The notes beneath the pieces are model-generated. The model was not told the origin of the DNA and searched no databases. It worked only from the letters and a program-made list of their open reading frames with translations. This document shows positions 50,140 to 58,389 of a stretch of DNA of 64,000 bases, piece by piece (position 1 is the stretch's first letter; every line of letters starts with the position of its first letter). This DNA is from Saprospira sp. CCB-QB6 (GTDB lineage Bacteria; Bacteroidota; Bacteroidia; Chitinophagales; Saprospiraceae). The translations under genes and the position numbers were made by a program. The stretch is from the NCBI RefSeq assembly GCF_028464065.1, contig NZ_CP116808.1:1391886-1455885 (forward strand), written 5' to 3'.

Positions 50140-51144
50140 ATGTCACTACCATATATCTTAGCTATTGAATCATCTTGCGATGATACGGCCGCGGCTGTAT
50201 TGCAGGGCCCCAAAGTGCTTTCTAATTGTAGAGCCAGCCAGACGGTGCATGAGGCTTATGGGGGCGTGGTGCCTGAATTAGCCTCTAGGGCGCATCAGGC
50301 GCATATTGTTCCTGTTGTGCAGGCGGCTTTGAAAGAGGCGGGCATTGTTCAGAAACAGCTAGCGGCGGTGGCCTTTACTCGGGGGCCAGGCCTGATGGGG
50401 GCTCTTTTGGTGGGGGTTTCTTTTGCCAAGGGCTTGGCTTTGGCCCTAGACATTCCGTTGATTGCCGTCAATCATGTTCAGGCCCATGTGATGGCCCATT
50501 TGATTGATGCGCCCCAGCCTAAATTTCCTTTTTTGTGTTTGACCGTATCGGGGGGGCATACTCAGATTGTAGAAGTTCGAGCGCCCTTAGAGATGAACAT
50601 TTTGGGCGAAAGCATTGATGATGCGGCTGGTGAAGCCTTTGATAAGATTGGGAAAATCTTGGGTTTGGGTTATCCTGCGGGGCCAAAAATAGATCAATTG
50701 GCCAAAGAGGGGCAGGCGATTTATCAGTTTACGGAGCCTCGGGTAGAGGGCCTAAACTTTAGCTTTAGTGGGCTCAAGACCAATGTTTTGCAGTTCATTC
50801 AGAAGCAGTTGAGAGAAAACCCGCAGTTTTTGGAAGAAGAGCGAGTGAATTTGGTCGCTTCGGTTCAAGAGCGGATTGTCAGCATCTTGATGAATAAATT
50901 GAAAAAGGCGGTCAAGCAAACCGGCATCAAAGAAATAGCGATTGCGGGGGGCGTATCGGCCAATTCGGCCTTGCGTCAGGCCCTAGCCGAGACCGGCAAA
51001 AAGAAGGGTTGGGCCACCTATATACCCGATTTTCAGTATTGCACCGATAATGCGGGCATGATTGGGATTACCGCCTATTATCAGTATTTGGCGGGCGATT
51101 TTGTACAGCAGGATACCGTCCCTTTGGCTCGCTGGAGCTATTAG
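50140..51144 (+). CDS. tsaD: tRNA N6-adenosine threonylcarbamoyltransferase TsaD
   Basis: TsaD transfers threonylcarbamoyl to A37 of ANN-decoding tRNAs together with TsaB and TsaE. It has the ASKHA fold with AIESSCDDTAAAVL at the N-terminus (residues 8-21), the metal-binding helix VNHVQAHVMAH, the segment FLCLTVSGGHTQIV, ILGESIDDAAGEAFDKIGKI and, late, IAIAGGVSANSALR. At 334 residues it is family length. It diverges from tamB across 1.2 kb of repeat-filled DNA and ends just before a terminator. Confidence 0.96.
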   Translation: MSLPYILAIESSCDDTAAAVLQGPKVLSNCRASQTVHEAYGGVVPELASRAHQAHIVPVVQAALKEAGIVQKQLAAVAFTRGPGLMGALLVGVSFAKGLALALDIPLIAVNHVQAHVMAHLIDAPQPKFPFLCLTVSGGHTQIVEVRAPLEMNILGESIDDAAGEAFDKIGKILGLGYPAGPKIDQLAKEGQAIYQFTEPRVEGLNFSFSGLKTNVLQFIQKQLRENPQFLEEERVNLVASVQERIVSILMNKLKKAVKQTGIKEIAIAGGVSANSALRQALAETGKKKGWATYIPDFQYCTDNAGMIGITAYYQYLAGDFVQQDTVPLARWSY

Positions 51145-51155
51145 GGCCAAAAGAA

Positions 51156-51188
51156 AAAAGGCTGTTGGAGCAAGTCCAACAGCCTTTT
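51156..51188. terminator. Terminator between tsaD and the glycosyltransferase gene
   Basis: AAAAGGCTGTTGGA pairs with TCCAACAGCCTTTT. A and T runs on both flanks suit two convergent genes. Confidence 0.85.
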
Positions 51189-51189
51189 A

Positions 51190-51930
51190 CTATTTAAAGT
51201 AATGTCTGTAAATTCGGAAGAGCTCCCAGGGAGCCTTAATAAAGGTCGTTGCTTTAATCTTAGAGCCTCCGACCTCTCGCCAGCTTTTGAGTGGCAATTC
51301 ATAGGCGAGTTCATCAATAGGTAGATTGGGGCCGCGTTTAATCAGGCGGGCAAAAAGTTCTACATCAAAGAACCAGGCAGAAATAAAGAGGTCTTCAAAA
51401 AGCGTTTCTACGGCTTGGCGGCGAAACAACTTAGCGCCGCATTGGCTATCATAGATCGAGATGCCGAGCAAGATAGAAACCACGGTAGCGAAAATGCGGC
51501 CTAGATAGTGGCGCATTGGTTTTCGGTCGATCGTGCTACCCAATCGGCGCACCCTAGAGCCTGCGGCAATCCAACGGTTTGGGCCTCTTTCGAGCCCTAG
51601 GGCTAGGCATTCAATTTCGGCTAAGGGTGTGGCTAAATCGGCATCAAAAAAGCCAATATATTCAGCTTCAGAAAGCGTTAGGGCCTCTAGCATCCCTTGG
51701 CGGACGGCCTCGGCTTTACCGCTATTTTTGGGCAAGTCTAAAGCTAGAGCTCGCTCTTGTTCCTCGGCAAAAGCCGAGAGTAGCGACCAGGTAGTATCTT
51801 GGCTGCCATCATTGACAAAAAGAAACTCCAGATTGGGCCATTTCATCAAACTTTGTCGAAACTCTTCCAAGGCCAGACGTTCGGCCTCGTTATAACAAGG
51901 CACTACAATGAGGCAGCTTTTGGGGAGCAT
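51190..51930 (-). CDS. Family 2 glycosyltransferase (dolichyl-/polyprenyl-phosphate hexosyltransferase-like)
   Basis: A 246-residue GT-A enzyme. It shows VVPCYNEAERL (about residues 9-19), FVNDGSQDTTW (38-48), NSGKAEAVRQGM (71-82) and the metal-binding FFDADLATPLAEI (94-106), and then SQCGAKLFRR. This pattern is closest to dolichyl-phosphate beta-glucosyltransferase-type enzymes, which move a sugar from a nucleotide donor to a lipid phosphate carrier. There is a weak hydrophobic stretch (IFATVVSILLGISIY) but no C-terminal membrane anchor. Its start overlaps the preceding methyltransferase gene by 28 bases, so the two are an operon. Confidence 0.87.
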   Translation of the reverse strand: MLPKSCLIVVPCYNEAERLALEEFRQSLMKWPNLEFLFVNDGSQDTTWSLLSAFAEEQERALALDLPKNSGKAEAVRQGMLEALTLSEAEYIGFFDADLATPLAEIECLALGLERGPNRWIAAGSRVRRLGSTIDRKPMRHYLGRIFATVVSILLGISIYDSQCGAKLFRRQAVETLFEDLFISAWFFDVELFARLIKRGPNLPIDELAYELPLKSWREVGGSKIKATTFIKAPWELFRIYRHYFK

Positions 51931-52694
51931 ATCACATAATTTGAGAGGCCAGGTAACTTAAGGCCCATACTTTTGAAAAACTGACCAAAGCGATAATCGG
52001 TCAACAAAACATTCTTAATCAGTTGGGTTTTAAAATTACCTGCGGACCACTCGACTAGGCCAGTGGTATCCTTCAATTCGCCTTTTTGTTCTTGCTTTTT
52101 CTCCTTCCAAACCTGCAATTGGCGGGGCAAGAGCAGCGAGCTAAAAAAGTAGCCAATATCATGCACCTCTAGGCCCACTTTTTCCACGGTTTCGCGCAAA
52201 CTTTGGTTATCGTATCTTCTGTAATGCAGCAAATAGCGGTCGTGTGAGCAAAAGAGCGATTGGAAAGCGGGGACCGTAATAAAGAAATAGGTCTTCTCAT
52301 TGATAGCGGGAAAGCTTTGGAGCCATTCCAAAAAGCCCAGATCATCTTCAATATGTTCAATCACGTCCATTAGGTAAATCAAATCTACCTGCTCCACACC
52401 CTGAATATCATCCACGGCCTTAAAAATTTCTACATTGGGTTGCGACATTTCTGCCCGATAATGGGCCAGTAATTCCTCTGTAAAGGCAATATCGATGGCT
52501 TTGAGTTCTGATTGAGGCAACTCTCCCGCCAAGCGCTCTACAAAATAAGTATCGCCGCAGCCTACGTCCCAAATTTGCTTGGGCATTTTTCCCTTAAAGG
52601 TCTTTTTGAGCAAAGAACGCATGACCTCATAGCGGGCCAACTCCCAAGGGTGGCGCTGTTCGCTCTTCTTTGATTTCGATTCGATTAAATCCAC
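51903..52694 (-). CDS. Class I SAM-dependent methyltransferase
   Basis: A 263-residue protein with the methyltransferase fold: WDVGCGDTYFVERL (SAM loop, about residues 42-55), KAIDIAF (64-70), LIYLMDVIEHIEDD (about 104-117) and FFITVPAFQSLFCSHDRYLLH. The VPAFQSL...HYRRY pattern is common in methyltransferases of surface-glycan clusters, in agreement with the overlapping glycosyltransferase, but the substrate is unknown. The frame opens with GTG at 52694; an ATG at 52622 would remove 24 charged residues and still leave the fold intact, so the start is uncertain. Confidence 0.83.
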   Translation of the reverse strand: MDLIESKSKKSEQRHPWELARYEVMRSLLKKTFKGKMPKQIWDVGCGDTYFVERLAGELPQSELKAIDIAFTEELLAHYRAEMSQPNVEIFKAVDDIQGVEQVDLIYLMDVIEHIEDDLGFLEWLQSFPAINEKTYFFITVPAFQSLFCSHDRYLLHYRRYDNQSLRETVEKVGLEVHDIGYFFSSLLLPRQLQVWKEKKQEQKGELKDTTGLVEWSAGNFKTQLIKNVLLTDYRFGQFFKSMGLKLPGLSNYVICSPKAASL

Positions 52695-52935
52695 GAAAGA
52701 AAACTTTATAGATAAAGATAAATGATAACGTAAATTAGCAAGACCTTCAGAGACTTAACTAATGGGGACTAAAAAAAACCTTAAGACTTCCATAAAATGG
52801 GGAAAACAGGACTCTTTACTAATTCTAAATCTAAGATAAGAAACTTTATATAACTCTAATTATTTTTTGCCGCTTTAAGCGAAGCTATACCTTTTTGTTT
52901 TAATTTGGAGTTGAAAATTACAATTATTTTTTTTA
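52695..52935. other. Gene-free AT-rich stretch
   Basis: No ORF, RNA gene or clear promoter is visible. The stretch ends in a T-rich run that becomes the start of element R15. Beyond R15, 53065-53353 is equally gene-free, with only a GCCTCGCTTCGCGAGC hairpin near 53099 and a partial -7 site (TAATTTTG, 53330) before parE. Confidence 0.5.
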
Positions 52936-53064
52936 TTTTTTGGGGCTGCCCCGCCCTGCGGGCGGGTCGGGCTGTGTCGCAGCTCGCTATTCGCTCGGCC
53001 CTGCAGGCAGGCTTTGCCTGCCTTGGGTCTGGCCCTTCGGGCCACTGCTGTCTATCCCTCAGCC
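52936..53064 (+). repeat. Structured intergenic element R15
   Basis: It starts TTTTTTGGGGCTGCCCC and ends CTATCCCTCAGCC (GGCTG:CAGCC). First hairpin CCCGCCCTGCGGGCGGG, second GGCAGGCTTTGCCTGCC, third GGCCCTTCGGGCC. A very clean copy, useful as a reference. Confidence 0.9.
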
Positions 53065-53353
53065 AAAAAAACTGGGGATTCCCCCACTGAAAATAGGGGC
53101 CTCGCTTCGCGAGCGGCTAGAAAGCAGGGGGCAAATGCTCCGGCGGTTAAGAATGCTAGCAAATAGCCTCTTTGTCTATGCCGAGCGGCTAAAATCAACT
53201 GTCTAGACCAGATCGCCAACTGCCTCTTTGGGCAGGGGAAGCAATCTGACTGAGCCCCAGGGAAGAAAGGCCTTCAAACAAGCCTGAAGAGGAAAGCAAA
53301 AAAAGCCTGCAAAACTCGGGGAAGAATTTTAATTTTGTGGAAATTATCAGAAA

Positions 53354-55204
53354 ATGGCAAAGCAAGTACAATATGATGAACAGGCGATCCGCTCCTTAGA
53401 TTGGAAGGAGCACATTCGGATGCGGCCTGGTATGTATATCGGTAAATTGGGCAATGGAAATAGCCCAGACGATGGAATATATGTATTGGTCAAAGAGGTT
53501 TTAGATAACTCTTTGGATGAGTTCATGATGGGGGCCGGAAAGAAGATTGAGGTCAAAGTCATGGGCGACGGTCGGGTCTCTATTCGCGATTATGGTCGGG
53601 GGATTCCCTTGGGCAAAGTGGTGGATTGTGTCTCGAAAATCAATACGGGGGGAAAATATGACTCTCGGGTTTTCCAGAAATCTGTAGGTCTTAATGGTGT
53701 GGGGACCAAGGCGGTAAATGCCTTATCTTCTTACTTTAAGGTGCAAGCTTTTCGGGAAGGTCGGACCAAAATTGCGGAATTTGCCACAGGAGAGCTGACC
53801 AAAGAATGGGAAGAGAACACAGAAGAGCCCAATGGCACTTATGTGGAATTTGTACCTGATGGAAATATCTTCAAGCAGTATAAGTTCAACTTAGAATATA
53901 TTGAGGACCGCATTTGGGATTATGTTTATCTCAATCGCGGCTTGAGCATTTACTTGAATGGGCAGCGCTATTATTCTAAAAATGGTCTATTCGACCTCTT
54001 GAGTAATCGGGTGGATGTAGAGAAACTGCGTTACCCTATTGTACATCTTATGGGGGAAGATATCGAGATTGCTTTTTCTCATGGAAACAACTATGGAGAG
54101 CAATACGTGAGTTTTGTGAATGGGCAAAACACTACACAGGGCGGAACGCATTTGAATGCTTTTCGCACGGCCCTAGTCAAAACGGTTCGTGATTTTTATG
54201 GCAAAAACTATGATGCTACGGACATTCGGACGGCTGTTGTGGCTGCCGTATCGGTCCGAGTAATGGAGCCTGTTTTTGAATCGCAGACCAAGACCAAATT
54301 GGGGTCTACGCATGTGGGACCAGATGGCCCATCTATGAACAGCTTTGTTGGAGAGTTTTTGCGACATGAGTTAGACAACTATCTGCATAAGAATCCAGAG
54401 GTGGCCAAAGCCTTGCAAAAGCGCATCATGCAATCGGAGCGGGAGCGCAAAGAGATTGCAGGCATTCGAAAATTGGCGAATAGCAAAGCGAAAAAGGCCA
54501 GTTTACACAACAAAAAGCTGCGGGATTGTCGCGCGCATTACAATAGCAAGCACAAGCGGGCGCAAGACAGCATGATCTTCATTACCGAGGGGGACTCGGC
54601 TAGTGGGTCCATTACCAAATCTAGAGATGTGCAGACCCAGGCAGTTTTCTCTTTGCGAGGAAAGCCATTGAACTGTTATCGCTTGACCAAGAAGGTGGTC
54701 TATCAGAATGATGAGTTCAACTTATTGCAGCATGCCTTAAACATTGAGGATGGTTTGGATGAATTGCGCTACAACAAGGTTATCATTGCCACCGATGCCG
54801 ATGTGGATGGCATGCACATTCGTTTGTTGTTATTGACCTTCTTCTTGCAGTTTTTCCCGGAGTTGGTCTCTAATGGGCACCTTTACATCTTGGAGACGCC
54901 CCTATTTCGGGTCCGCAACAAGAAAAAGACCTTCTATTGTTATTCGGAAGAAGAAAAGCAGGAGGCCATGAAGAAATTGGGCCGAGATGTAGAGGTCACT
55001 CGATTTAAGGGATTGGGAGAAATCTCGCCGGATGAGTTCAAGCAATTCATTGGGGATGACATTCGCTTAGAGCCTGTGCGTTTATCTGCTTCTACGGACC
55101 TAGATGATTTGCTGGGTTATTATATGGGGAAAAACAGCCCTCAACGTCAGCGCTTTATCATTGACAACCTTCGGTTGGAGCTAGACGCCCTAGCGGAAAG
55201 CTAA
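53354..55204 (+). CDS. parE: DNA topoisomerase IV subunit B
   Basis: A type IIA topoisomerase ATPase subunit (616 residues). The GHKL ATPase shows [15 protein letters not shown] (near residues 48-62), [10 protein letters not shown] (near 78-87) and [18 protein letters not shown] (near 117-134). The TOPRIM domain shows [16 protein letters not shown] (near 414-429) and the metal-binding [17 protein letters not shown] (near 477-493). The opening [15 protein letters not shown] is typical. The length and the missing GyrB-specific tail favour ParE over GyrB. The partner parC is not adjacent; a tRNA gene follows instead. Confidence 0.92.
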   Translation: MAKQVQYDEQAIRSLDWKEHIRMRPGMYIGKLGNGNSPDDGIYVLVKEVLDNSLDEFMMGAGKKIEVKVMGDGRVSIRDYGRGIPLGKVVDCVSKINTGGKYDSRVFQKSVGLNGVGTKAVNALSSYFKVQAFREGRTKIAEFATGELTKEWEENTEEPNGTYVEFVPDGNIFKQYKFNLEYIEDRIWDYVYLNRGLSIYLNGQRYYSKNGLFDLLSNRVDVEKLRYPIVHLMGEDIEIAFSHGNNYGEQYVSFVNGQNTTQGGTHLNAFRTALVKTVRDFYGKNYDATDIRTAVVAAVSVRVMEPVFESQTKTKLGSTHVGPDGPSMNSFVGEFLRHELDNYLHKNPEVAKALQKRIMQSERERKEIAGIRKLANSKAKKASLHNKKLRDCRAHYNSKHKRAQDSMIFITEGDSASGSITKSRDVQTQAVFSLRGKPLNCYRLTKKVVYQNDEFNLLQHALNIEDGLDELRYNKVIIATDADVDGMHIRLLLLTFFLQFFPELVSNGHLYILETPLFRVRNKKKTFYCYSEEEKQEAMKKLGRDVEVTRFKGLGEISPDEFKQFIGDDIRLEPVRLSASTDLDDLLGYYMGKNSPQRQRFIIDNLRLELDALAES

Positions 55205-55231
55205 AAAAACAGAAAAAAAGCAGGTTCAACT

Positions 55232-55263
55232 TTTGGAAAAAAGCGGGACCTGCTTTACATTTG
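55232..55263 (+). promoter_or_regulatory. Promoter of tRNA-Val
   Basis: TTTG (55232-55235), 20 bases, TACATTTG (55256-55263). It overlaps an AAAGCAGGT / ACCTGCTTT inverted repeat (55217-55256) that could act as the parE terminator, so ending one transcript and starting the next share the same bases. Confidence 0.8.
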
Positions 55264-55294
55264 TGTCCGCTCAAAGTACAGAGCGAATATATAT

Positions 55295-55369
55295 CGGGGC
55301 GTAGCTCAGTTGGTTTAGAGCACTACCTTGACAGGGTAGGGGTCACTGGTTCGAATCCAGTCGTCTCGA
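55295..55369 (+). tRNA. tRNA-Val (GAC)
   Basis: A 75-base tRNA. Acceptor stem CGGGGCG with CGTCTCG (two G-U pairs), D-arm GCTC/GAGC, anticodon loop TTGACAG (anticodon GAC), five-base variable loop, T-arm ACTGG-TTCGAAT-CCAGT and discriminator A. It starts with C1-G72, which is uncommon but occurs. CCA is not encoded. Confidence 0.93.
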
Positions 55370-55383
55370 CGGTGGAAGAAAAA

Positions 55384-55413
55384 AAGCAGATGCGAGAGCA
55401 TCTGCTTTTTTTT
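55384..55413 (+). terminator. Terminator of tRNA-Val
   Basis: AAGCAGATGC pairs with GCATCTGCTT around GAGA, followed by six or more Ts. Confidence 0.9.
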
Positions 55414-55488
55414 GTGTGTGGGGCGGGGGAGTTATTTAGCTCGTTTATATCTATAAATAAAACGTCTATCTTGTACATCACCCCTCCC

Positions 55489-55977
55489 CTACCAACAGAA
55501 CTTACACCTTCTTCTCCCTAAGGCTCTGGCTCTAGCTTCTGAGACTCGGCTGATGCCGTGAGTACAGCGATTGAGACCACGACAATATCCTTTATGGTAA
55601 GTATAAGCACTTTTGCTATTACAGATGAGGTAATTGCCGCTAGTTTCCTTTTGGCTGAGGAGTTTAGACAGGGAAAGAACCTCTCCATTTTGAGCAAAGT
55701 ACATTTTTTTGGCAGAAAGTTTGGCCCTAAAAGGCTTTCCATTTATTGTGGTTCCTTGCAGATAAAAGATGTACCCACAACTCGCATCAATTTGATAATT
55801 GATTTCATCATCTAGAAAAACCTCTACAAATCCAGCTTCTTCGAGCCAGAGGAACTGTGGATATTCTTCTAGCAGGGCTAATAGTTCTTCTGCTTTACTT
55901 TGGCTAAAGCAATCTTGGGCAGAAAGTGGTGCTAGGCTACTGATAAACAGTAGTAATAAGGTAAAAAGTAGTCTCAT
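55489..55977 (-). CDS. Small secreted protein with a C-terminal Cys/His motif
   Basis: A 162-residue exported protein with a signal peptide ending near LSAQ (about residue 21). The middle (residues 25-115) is acidic and unremarkable. The last 40 residues contain YHKGYCRGLNRCTHGI and end CKFCW. A similar arrangement of YH, CRGL, C, H and CxxC recurs at the ends of Bacteroidota proteins I have seen, and resembles Ada-type zinc-binding modules. Zinc binding is therefore likely, function unknown. It stands alone between tRNA-Val and element R16. Confidence 0.72.
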   Translation of the reverse strand: MRLLFTLLLLFISSLAPLSAQDCFSQSKAEELLALLEEYPQFLWLEEAGFVEVFLDDEINYQIDASCGYIFYLQGTTINGKPFRAKLSAKKMYFAQNGEVLSLSKLLSQKETSGNYLICNSKSAYTYHKGYCRGLNRCTHGISRVSEARARALGRRRCKFCW

Positions 55978-56097
55978 TTAGGCAAATTTGGGATTTAAGC
56001 TATTTAATAGAATAAATTTACGCGATCTATAATCGTCTAGGTTGTTTTTGGCCTCAATACAATTTAAGCTAGCAGTTAAAAAGGAGCGCAGCGACTC

Positions 56098-56234
56098 GGC
56101 TGAGGGATGGAAAGGGGGGCGGCGAAGCCGCAGACCCAGCAAAATGAGCATAGCGAAATTTTGCGCAGGGCCGAGCAGACCTGCGAGCCCCGACACAGCC
56201 CGACCCGCCCGCAGGGCGGGGCAGCCCCAAAAAA
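56098..56234 (-). repeat. Structured intergenic element R16
   Basis: Minus-strand copy from TTTTTTGGGGCTGCCCC to CCATCCCTCAGCC (GGCTG:CAGCC). First hairpin CCCGCCCTGCGGGCGGG, second GCAAAATTTCGC / GCTCATTTTGC, third GCGGCTTCGCCGC. It fills most of the 320-base gap before the HTH gene, with its GGGGC end facing that gene. Confidence 0.85.
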
Positions 56235-56297
56235 GAAAAAAACAGAGAATTGTTGCTAAGTTCTTAGCTTTGTTGCAGACAGAAAAATAGCAATGAG

Positions 56298-56603
56298 ATG
56301 ACCCAATTTTTTAGAGAACAAAAAATGCAAGCTTTGGCTGAGCGGGAAGCTGGTCTTAGTTTGAATGAGATTTGCCAAAAGTATCGGATTAGTCGAAAGA
56401 CTTTTTTGAAATGGAAGGAAGAAGAGCGAATGGCGAATTTGGAGCGAGTGCCCAAGGCGGATTATGATGCTTTATTGGCCCAGCATCAGGCCCTTCATCA
56501 GCAATATCGGGAGCTGAAAGAGAAGGTGGCCATTGCTAGTGCTCAATTGCAAGCGCGTAGAGATTTGTTGGCGCGTTTGCTGCCTAGAGAGGAAGAGCAG
56601 TAA
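56298..56603 (+). CDS. Orphan HTH protein resembling IS3 OrfA
   Basis: A 101-residue protein. The first half is a helix-turn-helix (AEREAGLSLNEICQKYRISR, then KTFLKWKEEER), very close in style to the OrfA DNA-binding subunit of IS3-family transposases. The second half is a Gln/Leu-rich coiled coil (LAQHQALHQQYRELKEKVAI), as in OrfA leucine zippers. No OrfB (DDE domain) follows in any frame, and no terminal inverted repeats are visible, so it is either a remnant or a domesticated regulator. A TAGCTTTG -7 match (56265) and its own terminator suggest it is expressed. Confidence 0.7.
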   Translation: MTQFFREQKMQALAEREAGLSLNEICQKYRISRKTFLKWKEEERMANLERVPKADYDALLAQHQALHQQYRELKEKVAIASAQLQARRDLLARLLPREEEQ

Positions 56604-56627
56604 TTATTTTGGCCAATTTAAAACAGA

Positions 56628-56658
56628 AAAAGCCCGCTCAGTGTACTGAACGGGCTTT
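56628..56658. terminator. Bidirectional terminator
   Basis: AAAGCCCGCTCAGT pairs with ACTGAACGGGCTTT (one mismatch) between convergent genes. Confidence 0.8.
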
Positions 56659-56697
56659 ATATTTTAGCTAATTCGCTTCTTTTGAAAGAAGGTCGGC

Positions 56698-57189
56698 TTA
56701 GCGACGATCGTAGCTGAAGTCTTGGATTACAGTAGCTCCTTCAAAAACTGATACAGTTAGGTAAGTTCCGTTATAGTAGAACTCAGCGCTTTCAGTATCG
56801 CCAGCACCGTCGATGTAGTTAGCACGGAACTCTGGGGGATAAATGCGTACAGTACCACCATTTTTAGGTGCTTTTACTTTCACAGAGTAAGTACCATTTG
56901 CTCCTACTTCAGCTGGAACATACATGTAGTCAGTAGAAGCGCTGTTCAAAACAGAAACTTCAGGAAATTGATTGGGATCAACGCGAACAAGAAGCTGTGT
57001 TCCTGCAGGAGCATATTCAATTGAGTTAGGAAGAGTATCATTCAAATCAGCATAAACGATACCAGAAATAGTAGCCTCACCTGCATTTTCCATTACAGTT
57101 ACTGCTTGAGGATCATCAACTTTTTTACAAGAAGTGATAGAGAAGGCAAATACAGCCAAGATGAAAGTTACAACTGCTAGATTTTTCAT
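56698..57189 (-). CDS. Small lipoprotein of unknown function
   Basis: A 163-residue exported protein with the lipobox ITSC (Cys20). The mature part looks like a beta-sandwich: EATISGIVYADLNDT near residue 37 recalls carboxypeptidase-regulatory or Ig-like domains, and ANGTYSVKVKAP near 97 continues that style. No enzyme motif is seen. It lies 74 bases downstream of the outer-membrane barrel gene on the same strand, so the two probably share a transcript and may act together on the outer membrane. Function unknown. Confidence 0.72.
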   Translation of the reverse strand: MKNLAVVTFILAVFAFSITSCKKVDDPQAVTVMENAGEATISGIVYADLNDTLPNSIEYAPAGTQLLVRVDPNQFPEVSVLNSASTDYMYVPAEVGANGTYSVKVKAPKNGGTVRIYPPEFRANYIDGAGDTESAEFYYNGTYLTVSVFEGATVIQDFSYDRR

Positions 57190-57263
57190 AGCTTATATAA
57201 TTAAGTGGTAATTATTAAAATAAGAATATAAAAGGGAAAATATAAAATGAACAGAAGTTCAGA

Positions 57264-58118
57264 TTAGAAGTGGAACATCAAGTTGATAGATCCTCCGTAG
57301 TTGGCAGTGTTGATACCGAAGTTAGTCAAAGTACCAGCGTTTACATCAGTAATTTCAACAACCTCCTGAGTAGCAGGGTTAAATTCTTCTGAAACTACCT
57401 GTGAACGGTTAGTGCCTGTGTAAGCAATACCTAGGTAAAACTCAGCACCCAAAGAGATTTGGGGAGCAACGAAGTACTCAACACCAGCAAAACCACGAGC
57501 TCCAATAGAGAAGCTGTTAGCACCTCTTGCAGAAACTTCACGGCTAGTCGCACGGCTGCTATTACCTGAGTTAAAGTTAGTTGTAGTAGTAGGGTTTTGA
57601 TTATCTACAGTGATTTCGTTACCATAAGTACGAGTGTAACCAGAAGTGCTCATACCGATATTCGCTTCAGCACCGTAAACACCTACGATACGGCCTTTGC
57701 TGCGGCGCCATTCTAGACCACCACCCAATTCTACAGTGAAAGTGTTAGACACCTGCTCATCTTCTACCTCGATGTTGGTCTGATTTTGACCGTCCATCAT
57801 TACGCGGTTTACTTGTTGAACAGTGTTTTGGTTTAGGCGAAGGCGACCACGGATAGCTTGGCTTTCCGAAAGGAAATACTTACCGTACAACTGCAAGCCA
57901 GAGTTGTTGTCTACATAAGTAGCAGACAGGTTGTTGTTGCTTGTGTTGTTGAAGAAGTCACCGACATAACCCAAGAAGGGGGCAGCATCAAAGCCAATAG
58001 CAAACTGGCCTGCTTCGGGCATTACGTCTAGACCATTCTTGCTGGTTACTTGTTCTACCTGAGCGTTAGCTACAGCTGCGAACAAAACCGCCATCAAAAA
58101 AATCGTCAGTTTTTTCAT
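57264..58118 (-). CDS. Outer-membrane beta-barrel protein
   Basis: A 284-residue exported protein: signal peptide to ANAQ (about residue 20), then alternating amphipathic strands with Gly and aromatic residues (FAIGFDAAPFLGYVGDFF, LQLYGKYFLSESQAIRGRL, FTVELGGGLEWRRS, AEFYLGIAYTG), ending in the aromatic-terminated strand INLMFHF that outer-membrane assembly machinery recognises. Loops are Asn/Thr/Ser-rich. It resembles small Bacteroidota porin-like proteins; the transported substrate is unknown. It has a promoter match and a leader of about 130 bases containing a GAGGACGAGCCCTC hairpin. Confidence 0.82.
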   Translation of the reverse strand: MKKLTIFLMAVLFAAVANAQVEQVTSKNGLDVMPEAGQFAIGFDAAPFLGYVGDFFNNTSNNNLSATYVDNNSGLQLYGKYFLSESQAIRGRLRLNQNTVQQVNRVMMDGQNQTNIEVEDEQVSNTFTVELGGGLEWRRSKGRIVGVYGAEANIGMSTSGYTRTYGNEITVDNQNPTTTTNFNSGNSSRATSREVSARGANSFSIGARGFAGVEYFVAPQISLGAEFYLGIAYTGTNRSQVVSEEFNPATQEVVEITDVNAGTLTNFGINTANYGGSINLMFHF

Positions 58119-58256
58119 AATGAAAATTAAGGTTTAAAAATGAACAATTGAATATTAGGGAAAATATCCAACTGCATTAGTAAATATCTGGATTGCTCTT
58201 AAAGAGGGCTCGTCCTCCTCTTTTTAAAATTCTTAAGAGCGCCATGAATTACAGTG

Positions 58257-58288
58257 CAAATGTAGGGGCCTTCACCCCATAAAAGCAA
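58257..58288 (-). promoter_or_regulatory. Promoter of the outer-membrane barrel gene
   Basis: On the minus strand TTGC (58285-58288), 20 bases, TACATTTG (58257-58264). The -7 box is perfect and the -33 box partial. Confidence 0.65.
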
Positions 58289-58389
58289 GTCTTTTCCGTT
58301 TTTTTTACATTTTTTTAACAATCATTCAAAAAACGCTAGTTATTAACTAGTTAGACCACTATTTTTTGGGTAAAAAACAGGTCTTTAGT

